Assembly: GCA_016710325.1 (NCBI GenBank)
Contig: JADJXK010000001.1
Span: forward strand, 992,001-1,056,000
Origin: Candidatus Leptofilum proximum
GTDB lineage: Bacteria; Chloroflexota; Anaerolineae; Promineifilales; Promineifilaceae
Length of the DNA: 64,000 bases
Direction of reading: 5' to 3'
This document shows positions 1-9,416 of the stretch, one piece after another. The position numbers and the translations under genes are program-made. Within the stretch, counting starts at the first letter, position 1. Every line of letters begins with the position of its first letter. The notes under the pieces were generated by a model. The model made no database searches, had not been told where the DNA came from, and was given only the letters and a program-made list of their open reading frames with translations.

Positions 1-1545
1 TTGGCCCTGGCGCTGCCCAGCTTCAGCATCCGGCGGCTGGTGCGCAGCTTCCAGGAGCAGCCCGTGGTGCAGCAAACCGAAGCCGTGCTGGAACGCGCCT
101 TTGGCGGCGTAGAGGCCGGAGGTGGCCAGCCGCGCGGCCGTGATGGCGTGGGCGGCCGCGGCATCTTGCCGCGCGATTTTTTGCTGGGCAACGCCCCGGA
201 ACTGTATGAAACGGTGGTGATGACGGCCGTTGTGCAATCAGACGCCAACCTGACCGGCATTCACTGGCGAGCGCTGAGTTATGACGTGTACACCGGGCGC
301 GGCTGGGCGCTGTCTGAAGAGCGCACCGAACCCATCGAGGCCAATGTGGCCATCCCCCTACCCGAAGTGGCCGCCACGGACACCGTTTCGCAAACGGTGC
401 ACTGGGTGCAGGATGAGCGGCTGGCGCGCTACACGCTTGGCCTGCCGCAGCAGTTCAATCAGTCCGTAGACACCATCTGGCGCGGGCAAACGGACCTGGT
501 GCGTGTCAATGGAGACGGTTCGACCTACACTGTGCTGACCCACGTCTCCCAGGCCACCCCGGCGCTGCTGCGGGCAACGGCCGTCACCGACATCCCGCCC
601 GCCATCCTGGCCCGCTACACCGCCCTGCCCGACGATGTGCCGCAGCGTGTGCTCGATCTGGCCCAGGATGTGGCGGGCAGCCGCACCAACCCGTACGACC
701 AGGCACGCGCCCTGGAGCAGTTTTTGCGCCAGTACGAATATTCCCTGGAGGTGGCTGGCGCGCCCGGCAACGTGGACCCGGTTGATTTCTTCCTGTTTGA
801 GCAGCAGGCAGGCTACTGCGATTATTTCGCCTCGGCGATGGTGGTGCTGGCGCGGGCGGTAGGGCTGCCTGCGCGCCTGGCAGCGGGCTACCTGGCCCAG
901 CCCGCCGACGACAGCGGCGTGCAAACAATGGCCCAGATTAACGGCCACTCCTGGGCAGAGGTGTATTTTGCCGGGTTTGGCTGGATAGAGTTTGAGCCCA
1001 CGGCCGCTTTTATCAGCCCTCACAGCAGCCAGGTTGGCGCCACACAGCCGCCGGACTTTGTGACTCAATCGCCGGAGTTTGAGGAGCCGGAGGCGCTGGA
1101 CCTGCCGCCTGTGCCGGAAGTGGAAACGGGACGGCCGTTCCCCTGGCTGCAACTGTTTGTCGTGGGGGTGTTGCTATGGCTGGTGGGGTGGCTGTGGCGG
1201 CGCGGGCAGCTGCCTGCCGGGGCGGATGCGGTGGTGTGGAGCTACGGCCGTTTGCAGCAAAATGCAGCCCGGCTGGGCCAATCGCCCCAACCCAGCCAGA
1301 CGCCGCAGGAGTTTTTGGCGGCATTTCAACGCTATCTGGCGGGGTACGGCCGTTTCTCTCGACTGACCAAAACCATGGAACAGCTGCAGCCGCACCTGGC
1401 CCGGCTGACCAACCTGTACGTGCAGCGGCGCTATGCCGGGGATGAGGAATCGGGGCGGATCCAGGCGTGGGAGAGCTGGCAGCGGATGAAACGGCCGTTG
1501 TGGCTGCTGCGCGTCGTCAGACGGTTTGCCAAGGGAGAAGAGTAA
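1..1545 (+). CDS. Transglutaminase-like membrane protein (TgpA/DUF3488-DUF4129 type), 5' truncated
   Basis: This is the C-terminal part of a membrane-bound transglutaminase-fold protein; the reading frame is open from the first base, so the gene begins upstream. The core contains Cys273 (GYCDYFASA), His316 (NGHSWAEVYF) and the WIEFEPT segment near residues 329-335, which form a papain-like Cys-His-acid site; the acid is Glu rather than the usual Asp. A transmembrane helix follows at about 380-400, and then a DUF4129-like helical tail (about 430-480) of the kind found at the end of TgpA proteins. Complete relatives run to roughly 700-800 residues with several N-terminal membrane helices, which would lie outside the window. 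In the family the catalytic domain faces outward; the substrate is not known. Family assignment is firm, the substrate open. Confidence 0.85.
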   Translation: MALALPSFSIRRLVRSFQEQPVVQQTEAVLERAFGGVEAGGGQPRGRDGVGGRGILPRDFLLGNAPELYETVVMTAVVQSDANLTGIHWRALSYDVYTGRGWALSEERTEPIEANVAIPLPEVAATDTVSQTVHWVQDERLARYTLGLPQQFNQSVDTIWRGQTDLVRVNGDGSTYTVLTHVSQATPALLRATAVTDIPPAILARYTALPDDVPQRVLDLAQDVAGSRTNPYDQARALEQFLRQYEYSLEVAGAPGNVDPVDFFLFEQQAGYCDYFASAMVVLARAVGLPARLAAGYLAQPADDSGVQTMAQINGHSWAEVYFAGFGWIEFEPTAAFISPHSSQVGATQPPDFVTQSPEFEEPEALDLPPVPEVETGRPFPWLQLFVVGVLLWLVGWLWRRGQLPAGADAVVWSYGRLQQNAARLGQSPQPSQTPQEFLAAFQRYLAGYGRFSRLTKTMEQLQPHLARLTNLYVQRRYAGDEESGRIQAWESWQRMKRPLWLLRVVRRFAKGEE

Positions 1546-1587
1546 TATCCTGGCAGTAAAGACCGTTTATGAACGCCGGGAAGTGTT

Positions 1588-3006
1588 ATGAATATTGTTC
1601 AACGTAGTTTAAATTTGTTGTTCCCCCCTCTGAAAGAAATCACACTGCCGAGCAATTCAGAAAACATTCTCGATCACATCCGCGACAGGGTGGTAACGCG
1701 GGTGCTGCGGCTGTGTGTGCTGCTTGGCTTTGGGGCAGTCTTAGTTGGGTCAGTGGCTGCCTGGGAACAGCAAGACTGGCACACGCTCATCTTAGGCAAT
1801 CTGGCTTACCTGGTCGTTCTGTTTATAACGATCAACCAGCGGCTCCCTCATAAAGCCCGCAGCGTGGCCCTGATTGTTGTGGCCTTTCTGTTTCTCTTTG
1901 GGCAGATGTTCAACCAGTTAACTGAATTCACCCTCGTCACCCTCTTTGCCTTTGTGGTGATGACCACGTTGCTGCTGGGTCCGCGTGGTGGGCAGCTGGC
2001 CTTTGTTCTTAGCCTGGCCACCATGCTGCTGATGAACTGGCGCTTCAGCACTGGCCAGGCGCAGTTTTCTATATCCATGGCCCCCTTCAACGAACCGCTT
2101 CCCACGATCCTGGTCTTGTACACCGACTGGGCTTTTTTCGTGGGCCTCTTTCTGTTTTCCATCTGGTTATACTTCGACGGCTTTATGATTGCCTGGTCGC
2201 GGGAAAAAAAAGCCACTGCACTGCTGGCCGAGGAACGTGACCGCCTGGCAATGGCATTTGCTCGCGAACAGGCACTGCTGGAGCAGCTTACCCAGGCCCA
2301 CCAGCGCGAAATTGAGCTTAGCCGGATGAAATCACAGATCATTACAACCGTTTCCCATGAGTTTCGCACGCCACTCACCGTCGTCAATAATTCCGTCGAA
2401 TTGCTGACCAATTACGGCGACAGGTTTGACGAAGCAAAACGGCAGGAAATTCAGCAGCGCATTAATGAATCGGTTTACTTTCTAACAGAGCTCCTGGAGG
2501 ATGCTTCACTGGTGAACAAGGCCCATGTGCAGGGTTTTGTGGCAGAAATGGCGCTGCTGCCGCTGAACGGCCTGGCACGGCGGCTAAAAAAGGAGCTGCT
2601 GCAAGAAACCAACGATCCGCCAAACGTGGTTTTTGTGTATGACCGGGAGGACGAAACGGCCGTCTGCCTGGACTACGACCTGCTCTGCCGCGCTACCTTC
2701 AATCTCCTTCACAATGCACTTAAATATTCTCCGCCAGAAGCGAAAATTACCGTTGAAATTACGCGCACCGACGCGCTCCGTGTTTCTGTGACCGACGCAG
2801 GCATTGGCATTGACCCCAACGACGCGCAGCATATCTGGGAGCTGTTTTACCGCGGGCGCAACACCCTGGAAAAGCGAGGCATGGGGCTGGGTCTGTACCT
2901 GGTTAAACAGCTAATTCAAGCGATGGATGGCACGGTAACGGCCGTTTCTCCCGGCCTAAACCAGGGCTCTACCTTCACGATTCAGATTCCACCCAAACCT
3001 TGCTGA
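1588..3006 (+). CDS. Membrane sensor histidine kinase
   Basis: A 472-residue sensor kinase. The N-terminal ~200 residues hold about six hydrophobic segments in place of a recognisable sensor domain. A short coiled linker (about 205-245) leads to a HisKA domain with the phospho-acceptor His257 in SHEFRTPL. The ATPase domain shows an N-box Asn376 (LLHNALKYS), G1 (DAGIGI from Asp403) and G2 (GMGLGLYLV). All residues needed for autophosphorylation are visible. No response regulator lies next to it in the window, so the partner is encoded elsewhere. The ATG is preceded by GGGAAG at a suitable distance. It starts about 40 bases after the transglutaminase-like gene, so co-transcription is possible but the functions look unrelated. 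Confidence 0.9.
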   Translation: MNIVQRSLNLLFPPLKEITLPSNSENILDHIRDRVVTRVLRLCVLLGFGAVLVGSVAAWEQQDWHTLILGNLAYLVVLFITINQRLPHKARSVALIVVAFLFLFGQMFNQLTEFTLVTLFAFVVMTTLLLGPRGGQLAFVLSLATMLLMNWRFSTGQAQFSISMAPFNEPLPTILVLYTDWAFFVGLFLFSIWLYFDGFMIAWSREKKATALLAEERDRLAMAFAREQALLEQLTQAHQREIELSRMKSQIITTVSHEFRTPLTVVNNSVELLTNYGDRFDEAKRQEIQQRINESVYFLTELLEDASLVNKAHVQGFVAEMALLPLNGLARRLKKELLQETNDPPNVVFVYDREDETAVCLDYDLLCRATFNLLHNALKYSPPEAKITVEITRTDALRVSVTDAGIGIDPNDAQHIWELFYRGRNTLEKRGMGLGLYLVKQLIQAMDGTVTAVSPGLNQGSTFTIQIPPKPC

Positions 3007-3085
3007 TCTGTAAACCAGGTGATTGCTTTTATCTCCTGGAATCTTTTAAAATACCCGCCAACAACTTACTGGAGGCACTCTCTTC

Positions 3086-4501
3086 ATGACTCAAACCTTC
3101 GAATGCCCGAACTGTCAGGCAACGCTCGACTACGATCCCCAATCCAACCCGCTGACGGTGCGCTGTTCCTTTTGCAACAGTACCGTCATTGTGCCCGATT
3201 CCCTTCGACCACAAAGGGGCCCCCGCAACCAGCAGACCAGCCTGGCTGAAATTGTAGAGCTGGTGCAAAACGGCCGTAAAATCGAAGCCATCAAATTGTT
3301 TCGCGAAACCTTCAACGTCGGCCTGAAAGAGGCCAAAGACGTGGTTGATGCCATCGAACGTCACGAAGATATTCATCTCGGCGGCACCAACTTTCATACC
3401 GGGGCAGTTACCTTTTCCACCTACACCAACACCCCGATGGTCCAAACTTCCAGCAGCCGTGGCGGCTGCGCGGTGGCCATTGCCATCATGGTTCTCATCA
3501 TCATTGGCGCAGCGGCTATGCTGGTATTCATTCCGGCCCAAAGCCTGGATCTGGTTGAGCAGTTTCAAACCAGCACCGAGACTCAATCGGAAAGCAGCTC
3601 CAGCAGCAGCTCCGAGATCATCTTCGAGGATCCAGACACCGCCGAGGCTTTGTCCACCCTTGAAGCGCTGCTGCCTCAACAGCTGGCCAACCCGGACGAA
3701 CCGCAGATTGCCGAGGTGGTGCTGCAAATTGGCGGCCAGGAGGGTGTTGGCCCTGGCTTTTTCAACGACACGCGCCGCCTGGCGACAGACGGCAAGGGCA
3801 ACATTTACACCGGCGACTACAGCGGCGGGCGCATCCAGGTATTTGATGCCGAGGGCAACTTCCTGGCCACCTGGAACGCCGGTGAAGAGCTCTACATGAC
3901 AGGCATGACGGCCGATCGCAATGGCACGGTCTACATCCTCAAAACAAGCGGCGTGGAGAAGTTTAATGGCTTAACCGGTGAATTTTTGGGCACGGTGAGC
4001 CTACCCGGCGGGCAAACCCGCTTTGAAACGGCCGCAGCCGCCCCCGATGGCACCGTCTACCTGGTTGGCAAGGACCGCCTGGTGCATCTGGACAGCAGCG
4101 GCGGCATCGTGCTGGACCTGGCTAATCCGTTTGCCAACGTGCCGGATTTTGCCACCACCCACAACGATGCGGCCATCGATGGCGCGGGCAACATTTATGT
4201 GTTGGGCAGTGAAGCCGTCTATAAGCTCAATGCCCAAGGCCAGTTCATCGACCAAATCGGCAGCAAAGGTGAGGCCGAGGATCAGTTTTACACCTCGCCC
4301 ACAGCCATTGCCGTGGATGGGCAGGGGCGCATCTTTGTGAATGATTTTTGGGGCATTAAGGTGTTTGAGGGGAACGGCCGTTTCCTGGCCATGATCAATT
4401 CTCCCGGCGTCACCTTCGACATGCTCTTCACCGACAAAAACGAACTGCTGGTCATGGACCGCAACGGCAACGAAGTGCGGAAATATCACTTGAATCAGTA
4501 A
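3086..4501 (+). CDS. Zinc-ribbon / bL12-C-like / NHL beta-propeller membrane protein
   Basis: A 471-residue multidomain protein. Residues 7-35 form a zinc ribbon with two CxxC pairs (CPNC, CSFC). Residues about 50-95 (EIVELVQNGRKIEAIKLFRE to KEAKDVVDAIE) resemble the C-terminal domain of ribosomal protein bL12, a module also found in non-ribosomal bacterial proteins. A single transmembrane helix lies at about 130-155, then a Ser-rich linker, then an NHL/SMP-30-like propeller (about 215-471) with repeated G-N-I-Y/V-D-x-x-G-x-R type blades. The topology implied is cytoplasmic zinc-ribbon and bL12-like modules with an extracytoplasmic propeller. Zinc-ribbon plus bL12-like combinations are known, but the exact role is not. 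I infer a scaffold or sensor, not an enzyme. Confidence 0.75.
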   Translation: MTQTFECPNCQATLDYDPQSNPLTVRCSFCNSTVIVPDSLRPQRGPRNQQTSLAEIVELVQNGRKIEAIKLFRETFNVGLKEAKDVVDAIERHEDIHLGGTNFHTGAVTFSTYTNTPMVQTSSSRGGCAVAIAIMVLIIIGAAAMLVFIPAQSLDLVEQFQTSTETQSESSSSSSSEIIFEDPDTAEALSTLEALLPQQLANPDEPQIAEVVLQIGGQEGVGPGFFNDTRRLATDGKGNIYTGDYSGGRIQVFDAEGNFLATWNAGEELYMTGMTADRNGTVYILKTSGVEKFNGLTGEFLGTVSLPGGQTRFETAAAAPDGTVYLVGKDRLVHLDSSGGIVLDLANPFANVPDFATTHNDAAIDGAGNIYVLGSEAVYKLNAQGQFIDQIGSKGEAEDQFYTSPTAIAVDGQGRIFVNDFWGIKVFEGNGRFLAMINSPGVTFDMLFTDKNELLVMDRNGNEVRKYHLNQ

Positions 4502-4570
4502 TCGGTAATCGGTAATCGGTGATCGGTGCTTTTGGACCGATTACCGATTACCGTTCACGGATTACCGCAC
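4497..4570. repeat. Inverted repeat, CGGTAATCGGT family (copy 1)
   Basis: Tandem copies of the word ATCGGTA on the left are followed by a short spacer and reverse-complement copies on the right (ACCGATTACC repeated), making a long imperfect hairpin. It lies between the convergent ends of the NHL-protein gene and the PIG-L pair and overlaps the last codons of the former. The same family recurs at 40546-40620 and 44116-44224, with half copies near 20255 and 41027. Confidence 0.8.
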
Positions 4571-4576
4571 TCCGCC

Positions 4577-5350
4577 CTAAGCCTCAGCCTGAGCCTCAAC
4601 CTCCGTCTCCGGTTCAGGCTCTTTTTCTTCCTCAATGTCTTGCAGCGTAATGCGGAAATAGCCTTCGGCGTAGGCATAGCCGACTTTTTTGCCAGATTCG
4701 GCCGTCCATTCGCGCACCCGTGCCTCGGGGTCCCAGTCGCCCAGCTGGCTGGCGTGCTTGCGCAGGGCGGCAATCTTCACGTCTACGGTTTCCGTGATGT
4801 CAACGTAGGTGTTGGCTTCGCGGTGGCCAAAGGAAATGTAGACGTAGTTTACCTTGTGCGGCTCAAAGCCTTCCACGATGAGTTCGGGGAAGATGAGCGG
4901 CGAATCGCTGGAGGGGAACACGGCCTCCATGGCCACCTGCCCCGCATGGCGATGGTCGGGGTGGTTGATGTAACCATCGCTGTAAAAAAACTGCGGATCG
5001 CCGCAGACGACCACGTTGGGCCTGTACTGCCGGATAAGCCGTACCAGCTTTTTGCGCAGTTCAAGGGTGGGCTGTAAACGGCCGTCTGGCTCGCCCATGA
5101 ACAAACAGCGGGTCACGCCGGCCACCTCGGCCGCTTCAGACTGTTCACGACGGCGGATTTCGGCCAGCTTTTCGGCCGTCATGCCCGCTTCGTGGCTGCC
5201 AATGTTGCCATCGGTCAGCACCACGTAGGTTACTTCGCTGCCGTATTTGGCCCATTTAGCGGCCGTTCCCGCCGAACCAAACTCAATGTCATCGGGATGG
5301 GCAAAGATAAACATGGCCCGCCGGGGAATGTAGTTGTTGGCGTCGATCAT
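4577..5350 (-). CDS. PIG-L family deacetylase (LmbE-like), second of pair
   Basis: A 257-residue zinc-dependent N-acetyl-sugar deacetylase-like protein. The family signature AHPDDIE at about residues 17-23 and a downstream HPDH motif supply the His/Asp metal and catalytic residues. Family members act on GlcNAc-linked substrates in small-thiol, glycopeptide or lipid pathways; nothing nearby tells which. The last ~20 residues are Glu/Pro-rich and low in complexity, unlike the upstream paralogue. Its ATG overlaps the stop of that gene by four bases (ATGA), so the two are probably translationally coupled. The two proteins are clearly related along their length and may form a heteromer or act on successive substrates. 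Confidence 0.88.
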   Translation of the reverse strand: MIDANNYIPRRAMFIFAHPDDIEFGSAGTAAKWAKYGSEVTYVVLTDGNIGSHEAGMTAEKLAEIRRREQSEAAEVAGVTRCLFMGEPDGRLQPTLELRKKLVRLIRQYRPNVVVCGDPQFFYSDGYINHPDHRHAGQVAMEAVFPSSDSPLIFPELIVEGFEPHKVNYVYISFGHREANTYVDITETVDVKIAALRKHASQLGDWDPEARVREWTAESGKKVGYAYAEGYFRITLQDIEEEKEPEPETEVEAQAEA

Positions 5351-6084
5351 TGCACAATTTCCTCCTGGGGAATGGGCAGCGGGGTCACGGTAAAACGCCG
5401 GAACGCTTCAGCGTAGGCCAGGCCCACCTGTTTGCCCACGGCCGTCGCCCGTTCACGCATCCGGTCTGAATAATCAATGCCGCCCAGCTGGCTGCGGTGT
5501 TCGTTCAACGCCTTCAGCTTGGTGTTGATCGTTTCCGAAATATCGACAAAATGGTTCAATTCCTGATCCGTGGTAACAAAAACAAAGTTGACCTTGTGCG
5601 GCTGAATGCCTTCTGCCTCAAATTCCGGGTAGAGGAGGCGCATCTCACACGCCGGGAAGACCGCGTCGAAGACGGCGCGGGCCGCTGCCCGGTGGTCGGG
5701 ATGGTTGAGCCGTTCCCCGCGATAGTACATGTTGGGGTCGCCGCACACCACGGCGTTGGGGCGATACTGGCGGATCAGCTTCACCAGCTGCTTGCGCAGC
5801 GCCAGGGTGGGTTCCAGGGAACCATCGTCGTAGCCCAGGAAGATGCAGTTGATGGCCCCGGCTACTTTGGCAGCGGCCGTTTGCTCCTGCCGCCGAATCT
5901 GGGCTAACTCCTCACGGCTCATGTCCGGGTCATGCGAGCCCACATTGCCATCGGTAATGACAACGTAGGTGTTTTCACAGCCACGACTGGCCCATTTAGC
6001 GGCCGTTCCGGCCACGCTGAACTCAATGTCATCCGGGTGAGCAAAAATAAACATGGCCCGCTCCGGAATATACGTGTTACTCAT
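5347..6084 (-). CDS. PIG-L family deacetylase (LmbE-like), first of pair
   Basis: A 245-residue PIG-L fold protein with AHPDDIE near residues 16-22 and HPDHR around residue 130, matching the metal-binding His/Asp set of the family. An AGGC-rich ribosome site (TTGGAGG) precedes the ATG. It is the first gene of a two-gene minus-strand unit with a paralogue, overlapping it by four bases. Both proteins share the segments preceding and following the active-site loop, which points to an old tandem duplication, not a recent one. The substrate is unknown; no glycosyltransferase or cysteine ligase of a bacillithiol/mycothiol pathway lies nearby. Confidence 0.88.
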   Translation of the reverse strand: MSNTYIPERAMFIFAHPDDIEFSVAGTAAKWASRGCENTYVVITDGNVGSHDPDMSREELAQIRRQEQTAAAKVAGAINCIFLGYDDGSLEPTLALRKQLVKLIRQYRPNAVVCGDPNMYYRGERLNHPDHRAAARAVFDAVFPACEMRLLYPEFEAEGIQPHKVNFVFVTTDQELNHFVDISETINTKLKALNEHRSQLGGIDYSDRMRERATAVGKQVGLAYAEAFRRFTVTPLPIPQEEIVQ

Positions 6085-6146
6085 GATTGATTGTTTGCCT
6101 CCAAGTTAATGTTGGGTCATGAGGAGTTCGCGGGGGCTAGGTGATG

Positions 6147-6199
6147 CGTGAAACGTGAAACGTGAGTGCACCATTATGCTTCACGTTTCACGTTTCACG
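6147..6199. repeat. Inverted repeat, GTGAAACGTGA family (copy 1)
   Basis: Perfect 19-base arms (CGTGAAACGTGAAACGTGA and its complement) around a 15-base loop, upstream of the PIG-L pair. Relatives lie at 46938-46991, 52053-52093, 55766-55818 and, shorter, 57538-57580. There is no T-run, so it is not a standard terminator. The remainder of the gap up to 6531 shows nothing I can name apart from an ACGGCCGT site. Confidence 0.85.
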
Positions 6200-6531
6200 G
6201 TTGCCCACATCGCGAATCTCCCAAGAATCCCATTGTGCTAACGTTTTGCGGAGCGGATTATACCGGACGCGATTCCGCTTGCGAATGATCGAAAGGACAG
6301 TCTGGGGGGAATGGTTGTGAAACAAACTGTCAGGCAAGATGTACCAGGACACTATAACCACAGCGTAACGGTTGTGATATACTTATGTCACCCCGCAGCA
6401 CCAAACTGTACGACCTGAAAAAGAGAGATGGGCAACAAGAGGAGAGAGATACGGCCGTTTTCCAACATCATGTTTGGGCTGCACACCTTTACACAACCCC
6501 TGCCCATCGGCCTAAAAGAGAGGAATTCCCT

Positions 6532-9252
6532 ATGACCTGGTATCAACAGGATGTAGATGTTAGCATTAACCAACTCCAAAGCGACCCCAAAAATGGCCTC
6601 AGCGCCACCGAAGCAAAAAACCGCCTCAACCAATACGGGCTAAATGAACTGGTAGAAAAAGGCACCAAAAGCCCCTGGCTCATCTTGCTGGACCAGCTCA
6701 AAGATGCCATGGTCATCATCTTGATCATTGCTGCCATCGTTTCCGGCTTTTTAGGCGAACGTGAAGACGTGATCGTCATTCTGGCCATTGTGGTTCTCAA
6801 CGCGGCCATCGGCTTCTCCCAGGAATACCGCGCCGAGCAGGCCATCGCCGCCCTGAAGAAGCTGGCTGTGCCCACCGTCAAGGTGCGCCGCGACGGGCAG
6901 TTAATGGAAATTTCCGCCCGTGAGCTGGTGCCAGGCGACCTTGTGCTGCTGGAGGCGGGCAACCTGGTCCCGGCGGACGGCCGTCTTGTAGAAAGCATCA
7001 ACCTCAAGGTGGAAGAAGCTGCCCTCACCGGCGAATCGGAGCCGGTCGAGAAGATCATTCATCCCATCGACCGAGAGGACCTGCCTATAGGCGACCGCAA
7101 AAACATGGTATTCATGGGCACGGTGGTGACCTATGGGCGTGGAACGGCCGTCATCACCGAAACCGGCATGAAAACTGAGCTGGGCAACATCGCCGAGCTG
7201 ATCCAGGGCGTAGAGCAGGAGCAGACGCCGCTGCAGCGCCGCCTGGAAGATCTGGGTAAGAAGCTGGCCTGGGTGGCCCTGGCTATCGTTGCTGTGGTGG
7301 TGGTTACCGGCTTCATCTTCCGCGATCCCAACGAAGCATTGGCCGATACGCTGGAAGTGCTGTTTCTCACCGGTATCAGCATGGCGGTAGCGGCCGTTCC
7401 CGAAGGGCTGCCTGCCGTGGTCACCATCACCCTTGCCCTGGGCTCACAGCGCATGCTCAAGCGCAATGCCCTCATCCGCAAGCTGCCCGCCGTGGAAACC
7501 CTCGGCTCCGTCACCGTCATTTGCTCCGATAAAACCGGCACCCTTACCGAAAACAAGATGACCGTGACCGTGCTGGACGTCACCAGCCACACCGAAACCA
7601 TTGAAACGGTGCGCGATGCCAAGGGCGCCATTATCGATGCCGAGCTCAAGCCGGAACTGGCGCCCCACCGCCGGGCGCAAAGCCTGCTGCTTAAAGCCGG
7701 GGCCCTGTGCAACGATGCCGTACTGCAAACGGAAAATGGTGTGGAACGCGCCATTGGTGATCCCACTGAAGGCGCGCTGGTGGTGGCTGCTGCCACCCTG
7801 GGCTACCGCAAAGAGGAGTTGGATGAACGGTGGCCGCGCATCGACGAGATTCCCTTTACCTCTGAGCGCAAGCGCATGACCACTATCCACAAGGTGAATG
7901 TGACGGAAGATGACTCCGAAGCACCATGGAGCGCCTCGCCTTATGTAGCCTTCACTAAGGGAGCCGTCGACAGTCTGTTGGAGATTTCTGACCGCGTCTG
8001 GACTGGGGAACAAAATGAGTTTATGCCGCTGGACGACAAGTGGCGTGAACGCATTTTGGAGGGCAACGCCCGGCTGGCCGGGGAAGGTCAGCGTGTGTTG
8101 GCCCTGGCCTTCCGCCCCCTGGAGGAAGAAGATGGAGAGCGGGAAAACAACGCCATTTTGATCGGGTTGATGGGCATGATTGATCCGCCGAGGCCCGAAG
8201 TAAAAAAAGCGGTGGCCACCGCCAAAGAAGCTGGTATCCGTCCCATCATGATCACCGGCGACCACCCCCTCACCGCACAAAACATTGCTAAAGATTTAAA
8301 CATCACCCAAACGGACAAAAATCTAACCGGCTACGAACTGGCTAAAATGAGCCTGCAAGAGCTTGAGGACCAGGTCGAAGATATTTCGGTCTATGCCCGC
8401 GTTTCGCCTGAGCACAAACTGAACATCGTGGAAGCGCTGCAAGACAAGGGACACATCGTGGCCATGACCGGCGACGGTGTCAACGATGCCCCCGCCCTCA
8501 AACGCGCCGACATTGGTGTGGCCATGGGCATCACCGGCACCGACGTCTCCAAAGAAGCTGCCGACATGGTGCTGCTGGATGACAACTTTGCCACGATCGT
8601 AGCGGCCGTCGAAGAAGGGCGCAAAATCTTCGATAATATCCGCAAGTTTGTGAAGTACACCCTGTCCAGCAATACCGGCGAGCTGATTGTTATGCTCATC
8701 GGCCCGTTTTTGGGCATGCCGCTGCCCCTGCTGCCGCTGCAAATCTTGTGGATCAACCTGGTCACCGACGGCGTCCCAGGTCTGGCCCTGGCCGTGGAAG
8801 ACAGCGAACGGGGCATCATGAAGCGCTCGCCATTCCACCCCAAGGAGAGTATTTTCAGCCGGGGGCTGGGAACGCAGATTCTGTGGATTGGCATCTTGAT
8901 GGGGCTGGTTTCCCTGGGCATTGGCTACGTCTACTGGCTGCGCGATCCCAACGGGCCGTGGCAAACGATGGTGTTCACCACCCTGACTCTGGCTCAAATG
9001 GGCAATGCCCTGGCCACTCGTTCCAACGTCGATTCCATCTTTAAGATTGGTTTCTTCTCGAACCGGCTGATGCTGGTGGCGGTGCTGGTAACCTTTTTGC
9101 TGCAAATGGCGCTGGTCTACGTGCCGTTTTTGCAGGAGTTCTTCAACACCGAGGCACTGCCGCTAATGGATTTGCTCATTGCTCTGGTAACCAGCTTAAT
9201 TGTTTTTGTGGCGGTGGAAATCTCCAAGCAGTTCAGAAAGGGTGATGCGTAA
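6532..9252 (+). CDS. Cation-transporting P-type ATPase, SERCA-like (P2A Ca2+ pump)
   Basis: A 906-residue P-type ATPase. An N-terminal cation-ATPase domain is followed by TGES in the actuator domain, the phosphorylation site Asp333 (SDKTGTLTENKM), the hinge motif TGDGVNDAPALK (Asp648) and a C-terminal set of membrane helices. Ion-site residues match calcium pumps: PEGLP around Glu291 in M4, and Asn742 with Asp746 in NLVTDG of M6. It should export Ca2+ from the cytoplasm using ATP. The start was placed at the ATG after AGAGAGGAA at 6518-6526; upstream in-frame starts add ~49 residues without family similarity. It is monocistronic, ending in a clear terminator at 9286-9325. Confidence 0.93.
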   Translation: MTWYQQDVDVSINQLQSDPKNGLSATEAKNRLNQYGLNELVEKGTKSPWLILLDQLKDAMVIILIIAAIVSGFLGEREDVIVILAIVVLNAAIGFSQEYRAEQAIAALKKLAVPTVKVRRDGQLMEISARELVPGDLVLLEAGNLVPADGRLVESINLKVEEAALTGESEPVEKIIHPIDREDLPIGDRKNMVFMGTVVTYGRGTAVITETGMKTELGNIAELIQGVEQEQTPLQRRLEDLGKKLAWVALAIVAVVVVTGFIFRDPNEALADTLEVLFLTGISMAVAAVPEGLPAVVTITLALGSQRMLKRNALIRKLPAVETLGSVTVICSDKTGTLTENKMTVTVLDVTSHTETIETVRDAKGAIIDAELKPELAPHRRAQSLLLKAGALCNDAVLQTENGVERAIGDPTEGALVVAAATLGYRKEELDERWPRIDEIPFTSERKRMTTIHKVNVTEDDSEAPWSASPYVAFTKGAVDSLLEISDRVWTGEQNEFMPLDDKWRERILEGNARLAGEGQRVLALAFRPLEEEDGERENNAILIGLMGMIDPPRPEVKKAVATAKEAGIRPIMITGDHPLTAQNIAKDLNITQTDKNLTGYELAKMSLQELEDQVEDISVYARVSPEHKLNIVEALQDKGHIVAMTGDGVNDAPALKRADIGVAMGITGTDVSKEAADMVLLDDNFATIVAAVEEGRKIFDNIRKFVKYTLSSNTGELIVMLIGPFLGMPLPLLPLQILWINLVTDGVPGLALAVEDSERGIMKRSPFHPKESIFSRGLGTQILWIGILMGLVSLGIGYVYWLRDPNGPWQTMVFTTLTLAQMGNALATRSNVDSIFKIGFFSNRLMLVAVLVTFLLQMALVYVPFLQEFFNTEALPLMDLLIALVTSLIVFVAVEISKQFRKGDA

Positions 9253-9285
9253 TTAGAAGCGTTTACATGCAGGGATGATCTCCCT

Positions 9286-9325
9286 AAAAGGACACAGGCT
9301 CCGTAAACCTGTGTCCTTTTTATTT
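9286..9325 (+). terminator. Intrinsic terminator after the P-type ATPase gene
   Basis: GGACACAGG pairs with CCTGTGTCC across a nine-base loop, followed directly by a run of Ts. It lies about 35 bases after the ATPase stop. The A-run on the 5' side may let it also stop the opposing DUF309 transcript. Confidence 0.9.
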
Positions 9326-9416
9326 GGCGTTGCTGTCTGGAGTGGTGGGGATCTGTCGTTCAGTCACCAGCTCCTCCGTGGCCACAGCTGGTGCAGTGTC
9401 AAAGTCAAGCAGGAAT

